The position numbers and the translations under genes are program-made. 10,714 nucleotides of DNA from Methanobacteriota archaeon (lineage in GTDB: Archaea > Thermoplasmatota > Poseidoniia > Poseidoniales > Poseidoniaceae): the NCBI GenBank assembly GCA_009936765.1, contig JAACDL010000054.1:1-10714 (forward strand), given 5' to 3'. The notes below the pieces were generated by a model that worked only from the letters and a program-made list of their open reading frames with translations, made no database searches and had not been told where the DNA came from. The number at the start of each line of letters is the position of its first letter. Positions within the stretch are counted from its first letter, which is position 1. Below are positions 1 through 6,070 of this stretch, one piece after another.

Positions 1-91
1 CCGCAGAATTCTGAAGCAGCAAACAACTGAAAACAAAATATTGGGCAAATGCGCAATTCACAGTAATTCTACGACTAATACGAGTAAAAAT

Positions 92-113
92 ATAATCAAC
101 AAAAGTTGTTTAT
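92..113. repeat. Imperfect inverted repeat upstream of glutamine synthetase
   Basis: The arms ATAATCAAC (92-100) and GTTGTTTAT (105-113) pair with one mismatch around an AAAA loop. The dyad lies about 100 bp before the synthetase start, too far for a core promoter element. It could be a regulator site, a weak terminator of an upstream gene, or chance in AT-rich DNA. Only the symmetry is seen directly. Confidence 0.35.
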
Positions 114-189
114 ATTGAGTAAACGAATAGTAAAAAAGAATTATAGTGCTTTTTATTACCTGCTTTATACAGTTAAAATGTGCGATTTG

Positions 190-197
190 ATAATATA
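190..197 (+). promoter_or_regulatory. TATA-like box of the glutamine synthetase gene
   Basis: The sequence ATAATATA is centred about 24-25 nt before the ATG at 218, close to the usual distance between an archaeal TATA box and its transcription start. No SD-like purine run lies before the ATG. The simplest reading is a TATA-driven, leaderless or nearly leaderless transcript. Other TATA-like words occur nearby in this AT-rich region, so the exact element is uncertain. Confidence 0.55.
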
Positions 198-217
198 CTG
201 TCTCGTCAACCCGAACG

Positions 218-1243
218 ATGAAACCCATGCTGATTGATAAAGCGAAACTGGAGTATATTTGGCTTGACGGATATACACCTACACAGAATATGAGAAGTAA
301 GACACTAGTTAGAGACAACTTCACCGGCGAATTAGAAGACTGCCCAATGTGGTGTTTTGATGGATCATCTACACGTCAAGCTGAAGGCGGAGATTCAGAT
401 TGTTTACTAAAGCCGATTGCAATATATCCCGACCCGCAAAGAGTGAACGGTTACCTTGTAATGTGCGAAGTTATGAATTCAGACGGAACTCCTCACGCTA
501 GTAATGGACGTGCTACTATTGATGATGATGACGAAGACTTTTGGTTTGGATTTGAGCAAGAATATTTCATCATGGATACTGAAACCCAACAACCTCTAGG
601 TTTCCCAGTTGGAGGATATCCTGGTCCACAAGGGCTGTACTATTGTTCAGTTGGTGGAAGAAACACCCATGGTAGGACATTTGTCGAAGAACACGCAGAC
701 CTCTGTCTCGACGCGGGAATAAATTTCGAAGGAATTAACCAAGAAGTTGCATGTGGACAATGGGAATTCCAAGTCTTTGCTAAAGGAGCGAAGAAAGCTG
801 GCGACGAACTTTGGGTAGCAAGGTACCTTCTTGATCGCCTAACAGAAGATTACGGATACTACATTGAATATCACCCTAAGCCAGTACAGGGAGACTGGAA
901 CGGGTCTGGAATGCACGCTAATTTCAGTGATGGAAAGATGAGAGATGCTGGTGGAGAGAAACTATTCTCAATGATTTGTGAAGAGTTTGGAAAGAATGTT
1001 AAGAAACACATGGATGTTTATGGAGCACATAACGAACTTCGTCTAACAGGACTTCACGAGACTCAATCTATCGACCAATTCTCGTATGGTGTATCTGACA
1101 GAGGAGCATCAATCCGTATACCAATCGGAACCGTGGAAGATGGCTGGAAAGGAAGGCTAGAAGACCGCAGACCTGCATCTAATGGAGACCCATACAAGAT
1201 TGGCGCTGTAATCATCTCAACTACTAAGGCAGCCTACAACTGA
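218..1243 (+). CDS. glnII: Glutamine synthetase type II (GSII)
   Basis: The protein has 341 residues, the usual length for compact GSII enzymes. It makes glutamine from glutamate, ammonia and ATP in the cytoplasm, the main route of ammonium assimilation. The diagnostic GSII blocks occur in order: an N-terminal beta-grasp region with DGSST (48-52), the FGFEQEY metal/substrate strand (110-116), NQEVACGQWEFQ (174-185), GDWNGSGMHANF (225-236), HNELRLTG (271-278), RGASIRIP (295-302) and EDRRPASNGDPY (315-326). These match the eukaryotic/rhizobial/Streptomyces type rather than the GSI common in archaea, and there is no GSI adenylylation loop. An acidic run (DDDDED, 102-107) precedes the EQEY strand. 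The ATG at 218 fits the TATA distance; the ATG at 227 is an alternative. The gene end overlaps the opposing SemiSWEET gene by 10 bp. It is probably transcribed alone. Confidence 0.96.
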   Translation: MKPMLIDKAKLEYIWLDGYTPTQNMRSKTLVRDNFTGELEDCPMWCFDGSSTRQAEGGDSDCLLKPIAIYPDPQRVNGYLVMCEVMNSDGTPHASNGRATIDDDDEDFWFGFEQEYFIMDTETQQPLGFPVGGYPGPQGLYYCSVGGRNTHGRTFVEEHADLCLDAGINFEGINQEVACGQWEFQVFAKGAKKAGDELWVARYLLDRLTEDYGYYIEYHPKPVQGDWNGSGMHANFSDGKMRDAGGEKLFSMICEEFGKNVKKHMDVYGAHNELRLTGLHETQSIDQFSYGVSDRGASIRIPIGTVEDGWKGRLEDRRPASNGDPYKIGAVIISTTKAAYN

Positions 1244-1503
1244 TTATTTTCTCTTCTGAGTTTCAAAACTCCAGTGAAGACTGAAAGTATCATTATCAGA
1301 GCGGCAGCATTGCTGTAGATAATAGACGGAGAACCGTCGATGATTCCGTATGTCATCCACAACGCCAATGCTAGTGCGACCACTGCGAAAGTTGGTAGTG
1401 AAACTCCTTCATGCTTTTTCTCAAACCAAACGGTTTTGACCTGCGGTATCCAAGCAATAATTCCTAGAACGCCTGCAGTGAAGCCAACGACCTCTAACAT
1501 CAT
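1234..1503 (-). CDS. SemiSWEET family transporter (MtN3/PQ-loop)
   Basis: This 89-residue membrane protein has three hydrophobic segments (about 5-22, 36-55 and 60-81), the single triple-helix bundle of SemiSWEETs, which dimerise into a sugar-type pore. The PQ motif (P20-Q21) in the first helix, WMTYG (49-53) in the second and an Asn (N65) in the third match the family. Substrate cannot be read from sequence; known SemiSWEETs carry sugars. It is the last gene of the operon. Its ATG at 1503 overlaps the NERD stop as ATGA, five bases after an AAGGAG SD-like site. The adjacent ATG at 1500 would fit almost as well, and a GTG at 1509 is possible but falls within the SD-like site. The C-terminus is basic (KLRRE), as expected for a cytoplasmic end. 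The 3' end overlaps glnII by 10 bp. Confidence 0.88.
   Translation of the reverse strand: MMLEVVGFTAGVLGIIAWIPQVKTVWFEKKHEGVSLPTFAVVALALALWMTYGIIDGSPSIIYSNAAALIMILSVFTGVLKLRRENNQL
1244..1257 (+). terminator. Possible pyrimidine-rich termination signal after glnII
   Basis: Immediately after the TGA of the synthetase gene the plus strand reads TTATTTTCTCTTCT, with a run of four T. Archaeal transcription often stops at T-rich tracts without a hairpin. The same bases encode the C-terminal end of the SemiSWEET protein on the other strand, so the composition may reflect coding (RRENNQL) instead. Weak evidence only. Confidence 0.3.
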
Positions 1504-2321
1504 CCCCACTCCTTGCGGGGATTACTGAACTCAATCTTGGAAATTTCCGCAAACGGAATAATCCTCGAACCATCCTCGCCCACTACAGAGATATGTGGGC
1601 CGGACTGATCCCGTACAACTTGACCTGTTGATAATTCGCTTTTCGGACCAATGATTAATCCCAGTAGACCAGAATTTTTCACGGTACAATCTTTCTTTTC
1701 ATATGGATATTCAAGAATGTCTCCATGTACCGTCTTGCCACCATTTAGGTGAATTGTATCCCATGTTCCAAAACCCATCAAAGTCTCTCTTAGCTCATCG
1801 GAAGGTGGCGATTTATCCATTTTATCAATCATATCGATAAACCCTAATTCATCATAAGCTTCAGCAGGAACCTCATCCGGTAGAGGCTCCCATTCCAGGT
1901 TTTTGTTAGAGAATACCAAAACAGTTCTGCTTGGAGGGACTTCTTTATCGGTTCTATTCTCATGAAGATCGCACAGAATGTCCCCCTTTCTCGCAGTCCA
2001 TGCAACGATATCCTTGTGCATCAAAGTACCACCGTTTTTCCTTTTTTGGAAAAACCGCCCCTCACTAGTAATTGTAAAAGAACCAGACCAATGTTTCTGT
2101 TCAACAAAGAGAATTTCATCTCCTGTTGCTACAACCATGTCAATTTCTCTTCGACCACCTTCTTCAGGATCGGGTATTCGAATACCTTCCAGAACCAATG
2201 CTTCTCCAGCTACTGCCCTAGTGAGTTTCATCAATCTAAACTCAGCAAGTCTACCAGAAACCACATGCCCTTCTGGCTCGAATCGTTTTCTCCTAGAGAG
2301 AAATTCTTCTAATCTTCCCAA
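1500..2321 (-). CDS. NERD-domain (nuclease-related) protein
   Basis: The protein has 273 residues. Residues about 18-120 resemble the NERD domain: GRLAEF (23-28), then REIDMVV (58-64) with D61, a short strand, and FVEQKHWSG (72-80) with E74-x-K76. This is the D...ExK arrangement of PD-(D/E)XK nucleases, so metal-dependent nucleic-acid cleavage is possible but not shown. The second half (about 125-273) has no motif I recognise; its end, with TVKNSGLLGLIIG and IIPFAEISKIEF, looks beta-rich. There is no signal peptide or membrane segment. The start is TTG at 2321, chosen because a very good GAGGTGA SD lies four bases upstream; the next in-frame ATG (residue 31) would remove the start of the domain. 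It is the third gene of the operon and overlaps the SemiSWEET start as ATGA. Confidence 0.8.
   Translation of the reverse strand: MGRLEEFLSRRKRFEPEGHVVSGRLAEFRLMKLTRAVAGEALVLEGIRIPDPEEGGRREIDMVVATGDEILFVEQKHWSGSFTITSEGRFFQKRKNGGTLMHKDIVAWTARKGDILCDLHENRTDKEVPPSRTVLVFSNKNLEWEPLPDEVPAEAYDELGFIDMIDKMDKSPPSDELRETLMGFGTWDTIHLNGGKTVHGDILEYPYEKKDCTVKNSGLLGLIIGPKSELSTGQVVRDQSGPHISVVGEDGSRIIPFAEISKIEFSNPRKEWG
1509..1514 (-). promoter_or_regulatory. Ribosome-binding site for SemiSWEET
   Basis: Read on the minus strand, AAGGAG lies five bases before the ATG at 1503 and eight before the ATG at 1500. It sits inside the last codons of the NERD gene and argues for an ATG start and against the GTG at 1509, which falls within the site itself. 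Confidence 0.6.
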
Positions 2322-2325
2322 TTAA

Positions 2326-2332
2326 TCACCTC
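2326..2332 (-). promoter_or_regulatory. Shine-Dalgarno site for the NERD gene, overlapping the phosphatase stop
   Basis: On the minus strand GAGGTGA matches the archaeal anti-SD strongly and sits four bases before a TTG codon. Its last three bases are the TGA stop of the upstream phosphatase gene, so ribosomes ending there are already placed to restart. This site decides the TTG start. Confidence 0.8.
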
Positions 2333-3102
2333 AGTAATTCATCGACAGACTCGACAACCACACTAACATTCATTCCCGATTCGCTCAAATCACTACGTGT
2401 TGCTTCTCCAGACAGAACCAGTACAGAAACACAGCCTGCTTGAACAGCCATCTCCATATCGGTGTACAAACGGTCTCCAACCATTGCACATTCTGCAGGA
2501 TTAAGCCCCAATTCGACAATCTTGTGCATAATCATTCCAGGATTAGGCTTTCCTGTAATGTGTACAGGGTCTTGCCCTGTTGTCACCTTCAACATCGCTA
2601 GATAAGCACCAACATCTGGAAGTCCACCATCTGGCGAAGGGCACACCATGTCAGGATGGCTTGCAACTAGAGGGACTCCCCTGTGCATGTGAATTGAAGC
2701 AGTAGAAATTTTTTCGTAATCAATTTCAGTATCGTATCCTAGAACAACATATTGGGGGTCATTATCCTTGGTAGTAATGCCGACTTCTTCCATCATACTC
2801 CGCATCCCTGCGGTAGCGATTGCCCATGTTCGAGTTATTTCATTTTTAGAAAGCCACGAAAGCAGATCATGAGTTGATAGTAAAACATCTTCAGGAACAC
2901 ACGGGATGCCCATTTTGTTTAATTTAGCCACATATTGTTCAACAGAACGAGATGAATTATTGGATAGGAAATATCGTTTGACGCCTCTTTCTTCACATCG
3001 CTTAAGGAAATCTAAGGCACCATCAATCAAGTTACCACCGAGGTATATCGTTCCATCGAGGTCGAGAAAACCCGCCTTAACTCCTGATAATTGAGAATTC
3101 AT
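2326..3102 (-). CDS. HAD-superfamily phosphatase, subfamily IIA (NagD-like)
   Basis: The protein has 258 residues from the ATG at 3102. All HAD motifs are present: motif I FLDLDGT with nucleophile D14 and acid D16; motif II SNNSS (47-51); the lysine of GKPNP (K185); and the metal-binding GDRLYTD (209-215). A large cap lies between motifs II and III, and the segment ASHPDMVCPSPDGG (147-160) corresponds to the conserved NPD...P block of the NagD/4-nitrophenylphosphatase/phosphoglycolate phosphatase group. It should hydrolyse a small phosphate ester in the cytoplasm; the substrate is unknown. An upstream in-frame start at 3141 would overlap the reductase gene by 31 bp and add 13 atypical residues, whereas the ATG at 3102 has an AGGTGA site four bases upstream. 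It is the second gene of the operon, 8 bp after the reductase. Confidence 0.92.
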   Translation of the reverse strand: MNSQLSGVKAGFLDLDGTIYLGGNLIDGALDFLKRCEERGVKRYFLSNNSSRSVEQYVAKLNKMGIPCVPEDVLLSTHDLLSWLSKNEITRTWAIATAGMRSMMEEVGITTKDNDPQYVVLGYDTEIDYEKISTASIHMHRGVPLVASHPDMVCPSPDGGLPDVGAYLAMLKVTTGQDPVHITGKPNPGMIMHKIVELGLNPAECAMVGDRLYTDMEMAVQAGCVSVLVLSGEATRSDLSESGMNVSVVVESVDELLR

Positions 3103-3106
3103 AAAA

Positions 3107-3112
3107 TCACCT
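3107..3112 (-). promoter_or_regulatory. Shine-Dalgarno site for the HAD phosphatase
   Basis: AGGTGA on the minus strand lies four bases before the ATG at 3102. Its first two bases are the last two of the TAG stop of the reductase gene. This supports the 3102 start over the upstream one at 3141 and suggests translational coupling. Confidence 0.75.
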
Positions 3113-4433
3113 AGAATAACAAGGTCTTCACTAAGAACCACTTTGAATGCAAGTTTTCTTGAGCTTCTTTACTAGCAATCATTTCAGTCATCATTTCCTG
3201 AATTACCGGTCTACGACCCGCCTTACTAACGAACCAGTTTAGGAGCCATTTACGCCTACTCATTTTTTGCATTTTGAATGAATTTGATAACTCTGGACCC
3301 AAAGCAGCCCACAATTCCTCTTGGTATGCTTCCCCGCCTTTATTTTCAATTACATGCCGGGCAGCCATTTCTCCGCTAACCAATGCGTTACCAACACCTT
3401 CTCCGGAGAAGGGGTCTACTAAACTAGCAGCGTCTCCAATCAAGAGTGCGCCCGGCGCAAATGCCTTTCGCGGTTGATTCTTCTCACCCTTTCTTGGACT
3501 ACCGAAGGGCAATTGCCACCCCTTACCAGTTCCATCCACCATCTTAGCATCTGCAAATCTATCTTTGAATAATGGATGGTTTGCAATTACTTCGGCTTGT
3601 AGAGGTTTGAGTTTTTTCTTCTGCTTATCCATCAATCCTAGAACCATGCCGATTCCAACATTGACTCTTCCATTTCCAAGCGGGAATAACCAGAAATATC
3701 CAGGAATAATACTGTCAACAAAATGGATTTCGATATTTCCTGCATTTCCTTCACAGCCCTTGACGCCATCCCAATATTCACGGTATCCGCCACAGTAATG
3801 CATTCTATCGACTAACTCTTGGTTGTCCATTTCCTTGATTATTTTTCTCGCCACGGGGCATTGATATCCACCGGCACCAATTGTCCAGGGTGCCGAATAT
3901 ACCCTTTTCTCGCCCCTTTTACCGCCAATTCCAATTTCAACACCAGTGATCTTGCCACCAGTGTCGAAAACTTGTGTCACGGTTGCACCTTGGATTACAG
4001 AACCACCGTTTTCTAAAACGAGTTCTGTCGCCCTTTCGAAAACCAACCAGTCAAATTGTTGCCTAGGGAGCGAGTATCCAGCTTCCATTCTTTCAACATC
4101 TTCTTCAGGTAAAGGAACAGTTACCTCACTACCATTTGGTGATGAGAATACAATGCCTGTAACTCTGAAGTGAGGGGTTGACTCGAGCTTTGCTTTTACA
4201 CCCAAAGCATTGACGTGACCTAGTGATTTACCGCCAACAGCATCTCCACAAACTTTGTCGCGAGGCCAAACCCCCTTCTCAATCAAAAGAACCTTTTTTC
4301 CTTCCATAGCAAGATAAGATGCAGCAGCAGAACCACCCGGCCCCCCCCCTACAACAATGCAATCAAATTCGGTTTCTGATGGTGGCACGAGGCCGGTCTC
4401 GATGGGCATATCCCAAAATTGACCACTCGCCAT
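3111..4433 (-). CDS. Geranylgeranyl reductase family FAD-dependent oxidoreductase
   Basis: This flavoprotein has about 440 residues. The N-terminal Rossmann fold shows FDCIVVGGGPGGSAAASYLA with GxGxxG at 29-34 and the ribose-binding acid in VLLIEKG (E52). It is followed by VCGDAVGG (61-68), a hallmark of geranylgeranyl reductases. The second FAD motif, GDAASLVDPFSGEGVGNAL, starts near residue 333. In archaea this family reduces the double bonds of geranylgeranyl chains in membrane lipids or their precursors; related enzymes act on chlorophyll side chains or quinones, so the exact substrate is inferred. It is membrane-associated at most, with no clear transmembrane helix. The start is uncertain: ATG 4433 is used, ATG 4409 (eight residues shorter) is equally possible, and the frame stays open to a TTG at 4460. 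It is the first gene of the four-gene operon. A run of nine G lies in the FAD motif. Confidence 0.9.
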   Translation of the reverse strand: MASGQFWDMPIETGLVPPSETEFDCIVVGGGPGGSAAASYLAMEGKKVLLIEKGVWPRDKVCGDAVGGKSLGHVNALGVKAKLESTPHFRVTGIVFSSPNGSEVTVPLPEEDVERMEAGYSLPRQQFDWLVFERATELVLENGGSVIQGATVTQVFDTGGKITGVEIGIGGKRGEKRVYSAPWTIGAGGYQCPVARKIIKEMDNQELVDRMHYCGGYREYWDGVKGCEGNAGNIEIHFVDSIIPGYFWLFPLGNGRVNVGIGMVLGLMDKQKKKLKPLQAEVIANHPLFKDRFADAKMVDGTGKGWQLPFGSPRKGEKNQPRKAFAPGALLIGDAASLVDPFSGEGVGNALVSGEMAARHVIENKGGEAYQEELWAALGPELSNSFKMQKMSRRKWLLNWFVSKAGRRPVIQEMMTEMIASKEAQENLHSKWFLVKTLLF

Positions 4434-4480
4434 ATTGGCTACACACAGCATCAAGCACAATAGGGTTAGTGCTGTTAGTG

Positions 4481-4500
4481 ATAGAAAATCAATTTTCTAT
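4481..4500. promoter_or_regulatory. Perfect palindrome between the divergent reductase and permease genes
   Basis: ATAGAAAAT (4481-4489) and ATTTTCTAT (4492-4500) are perfect reverse complements around a CA spacer. A related word, TAGAAAATAG, recurs at 4543-4552 just before the permease start. A 20-bp dyad midway between two divergent genes is typical of a dimeric repressor site that could control both. It could also be an AT-rich promoter feature; no clear TATA box is seen for either gene. The regulator is unknown; the nearby Lrp/AsnC protein is only one candidate. Confidence 0.45.
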
Positions 4501-4562
4501 TGACATTTCTATCTATTCAAGACAACCGCCACCATCAAATGCTAGAAAATAGGGCAACCCAT

Positions 4563-5498
4563 ATGGCCACTAGAAGACAAGCAGTAGTCGGCTTGTTTTT
4601 TGTCACATTATTGTGGGGCGGAACCTTCGTATGGATGAAACAGGCTATGAATTCACTTGATGATGAATTAGACCAATACACTACAGCAGGCGTAGTTGGA
4701 GTAATTGTTGCATCAAGATTCCTTATAGCGTTTGTAGCCCTACTCCCTTTTTCTAGCAAAGCAAGAGGGGCCCTTACTTCGAAAGAAGACTGGAAAGGGG
4801 GATTAATTCTTGGAAGTCTAATGTTAGCAGGATTCGTCCTACAGATGATCGGAATTGATTCAGTCAGCCCTTCAGTTTCTGCATTTCTAACCTCACTTTA
4901 TGTAGTATTTACAGCAATACTTTCGGTTAAAATCAGCGATAGGAAGCCGACACGTATGATGATTGTCGGGGTTGGATTGGCAACACTTGGAGCCGGTTTT
5001 ATAGACGGGCCACCACATATTGTATGGGGCACGGGAGAAATATTGACTGTAATGTGCGCATTTTTCTTCGCCCTACACATCATTTACACAGATAGTATCA
5101 CAAAAAAACTGAACCCAATAGCAGTTACATCTACCTCTTTTGCAGTTTTAGTAGTGGGCGCTGCACTAATCGCCTTAATCGCCTCTAGAGACTTTATGGT
5201 CATAGAAGTGGCCTGGCAATCAGGAGTCGTAATTCCATTAATATGCCTCGGATTATTCGGCTCACTGGCTTGTATTTTAATGCTGAACGCTTTCCAAAAA
5301 TATCTGAATCCAACCCATGCTGCAATCATATATTCCTTCGAACCAGTTTGGGCCACTATTTACGGGTGGTCGGTTGGCCTAGTCGAAGTCTCCATTTGGT
5401 TAGCAATGGGGCTTTTATTACTAATTGGTAACATTGTAGTTGAGTTGGACGAATCTGACGATAGCGATCATCTAAGTGAAGAAGCAGGACCAGAGTAG
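4563..5498 (+). CDS. DMT superfamily permease, EamA family
   Basis: The protein has 311 residues and two EamA repeats of about five hydrophobic helices each, ten in all. Helix 1 carries the family signature in FFVTLLWGGTFVWMKQ (residues 12-27), and the second repeat starts with EILTVMCAFFFALHIIYTD. The end of the second repeat, NPTHAAIIYSFEPVWATIYGW, is a classic EamA block. The C-terminal tail is acidic and polar (VELDESDDSDHLSEEAGPE). Family members mostly export amino acids or other metabolites across the cytoplasmic membrane; the substrate here is unknown. The ATG at 4563 puts helix 1 at the usual distance; an ATG at 4539 and a TTG at 4500 extend the frame by 8 and 21 residues. The 3' end overlaps the opposing regulator gene by 31 bp. 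An Lrp/AsnC neighbour fits amino-acid export, but this is inference. Confidence 0.9.
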   Translation: MATRRQAVVGLFFVTLLWGGTFVWMKQAMNSLDDELDQYTTAGVVGVIVASRFLIAFVALLPFSSKARGALTSKEDWKGGLILGSLMLAGFVLQMIGIDSVSPSVSAFLTSLYVVFTAILSVKISDRKPTRMMIVGVGLATLGAGFIDGPPHIVWGTGEILTVMCAFFFALHIIYTDSITKKLNPIAVTSTSFAVLVVGAALIALIASRDFMVIEVAWQSGVVIPLICLGLFGSLACILMLNAFQKYLNPTHAAIIYSFEPVWATIYGWSVGLVEVSIWLAMGLLLLIGNIVVELDESDDSDHLSEEAGPE

Positions 5499-5923
5499 TC
5501 GTAGAACGAGACCATTGTTTGCGTACTCGAGATTCCCCCTACTTTGGAGAGGCCGTCCAAAATTGCATCACCCAGCGAATCCATAGATGGGCTTACGACT
5601 TCGATGATTAAATCCCAATCACCTGCAATCACATTACACCTAACCACATATGACAATTCGCATATTTTCTTTGCTACATCTCGTCGATCGATATTACCTC
5701 TATCACATCGTGCAAAAATAAACGCGCGTAATTCATGCCCCCAAGCCTTTGCATCGATATCGACAGTATACCTGCGAATTACCCCTTCTCGCTGCAAACG
5801 CATCATCCTGTCATGCGTAGTAACCCTTGCAATACCCATCTCCTCGGCCAGCGAGGTTACCGATGCCCGCGAATCACGTTTTAGTAGCTCAATCAGTTTC
5901 AAATCGGTATCATCTAGTTTCAT
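5468..5923 (-). CDS. Lrp/AsnC family transcriptional regulator
   Basis: The protein has 151 residues, the usual length. The N-terminal winged helix-turn-helix begins MKLDDTDLKLIELLKRDSR (1-19), with the recognition part in SLAEEMGIARVTTHDRMMRLQREGVI (24-49). The C-terminal RAM effector domain (about 65-140) contains VIAGDWDLIIEVVSPS (98-113), corresponding to the G.(Y/W)DL..EV core that binds amino acids and mediates dimer/octamer assembly. It is probably an amino-acid-responsive regulator. The ATG at 5923 gives the normal family N-terminus; the open frame extends upstream to 5986, but the added residues (MYHNCRQFDG...) are not family-like. No SD is seen, so a leaderless transcript is likely. 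It is divergent from the PLP enzyme, with candidate operator repeats between them, and overlaps the permease 3' end by 31 bp. Confidence 0.93.
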   Translation of the reverse strand: MKLDDTDLKLIELLKRDSRASVTSLAEEMGIARVTTHDRMMRLQREGVIRRYTVDIDAKAWGHELRAFIFARCDRGNIDRRDVAKKICELSYVVRCNVIAGDWDLIIEVVSPSMDSLGDAILDGLSKVGGISSTQTMVSFYDYSGPASSLR

Positions 5924-5965
5924 AATTAAACGAAAAGGCGGCCTATTTTCAAAGATTCCGTCAAA

Positions 5966-6006
5966 TTGTCGGCAATTATGGTACATTTGGAAGTTTTAGC
6001 CGACAA
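5966..6006. promoter_or_regulatory. Inverted repeat, probable regulator operator between AsnC gene and PLP enzyme
   Basis: TTGTCGGC (5966-5973) and its exact reverse complement GCCGACAA (5999-6006) are separated by 25 bases, with centres 33 bp apart, close to three turns of DNA. A third GTCGGC occurs at 6041-6046, 42 bp (about four turns) beyond the second. Copies on one helix face fit binding by a multi-dimer Lrp/AsnC protein, and these genes are classically auto-regulated and control a divergent neighbour. Seen: the repeats. Inferred: that the adjacent regulator binds them. Confidence 0.55.
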
Positions 6007-6060
6007 ACCGGTCTTATTCTGAGCGAATTGTTCATCAGTGGTCGGCCCAAAGCACCATTT

Positions 6061-6064
6061 GGAG
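6061..6064 (+). promoter_or_regulatory. Shine-Dalgarno site for the PLP enzyme
   Basis: GGAG lies six bases before the ATG at 6071. It supports this start over the in-frame GTG at 6038, which would add eleven non-family residues. This gene therefore seems to have a leader, unlike the first genes elsewhere in the window. Confidence 0.55.
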
Positions 6065-6070
6065 ACGCCC

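Larger units (their letters stand above)
1..217. other. AT-rich intergenic leader upstream of glutamine synthetase
   Basis: This stretch is clearly richer in A and T than the rest of the window and holds no convincing gene. On the plus strand, frame 1 reads PQNSEAANN and then TGA at 28-30, which could be the tail of a gene entering from the left; nine codons are too few to be sure. A reverse-strand open frame covering 58-324 is rich in Leu, Ile and Phe, as random AT-rich DNA often is, and it overlaps the start of the synthetase gene, so it is not called. The region holds an imperfect inverted repeat at 92-113 and a TATA-like element at 190-197, both listed separately. Confidence 0.6.

Noticed and set aside
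1..30. Possible nine-codon tail of a gene entering from the left (PQNSEAANN, stop at 28-30)
   Set aside because: Too short to distinguish from chance; recorded only within the intergenic entry.
58..324. Reverse-strand open frame of 88 codons rich in Leu, Ile and Phe in the AT-rich leader
   Set aside because: It overlaps the start of glnII, its hydrophobic content is what AT-rich DNA yields by chance, and it has no recognisable motif or start context.
520..537. GAT/GAC-rich trinucleotide run in glnII
   Set aside because: Simply encodes the acidic DDDDED stretch in frame; no evidence of repeat variation.
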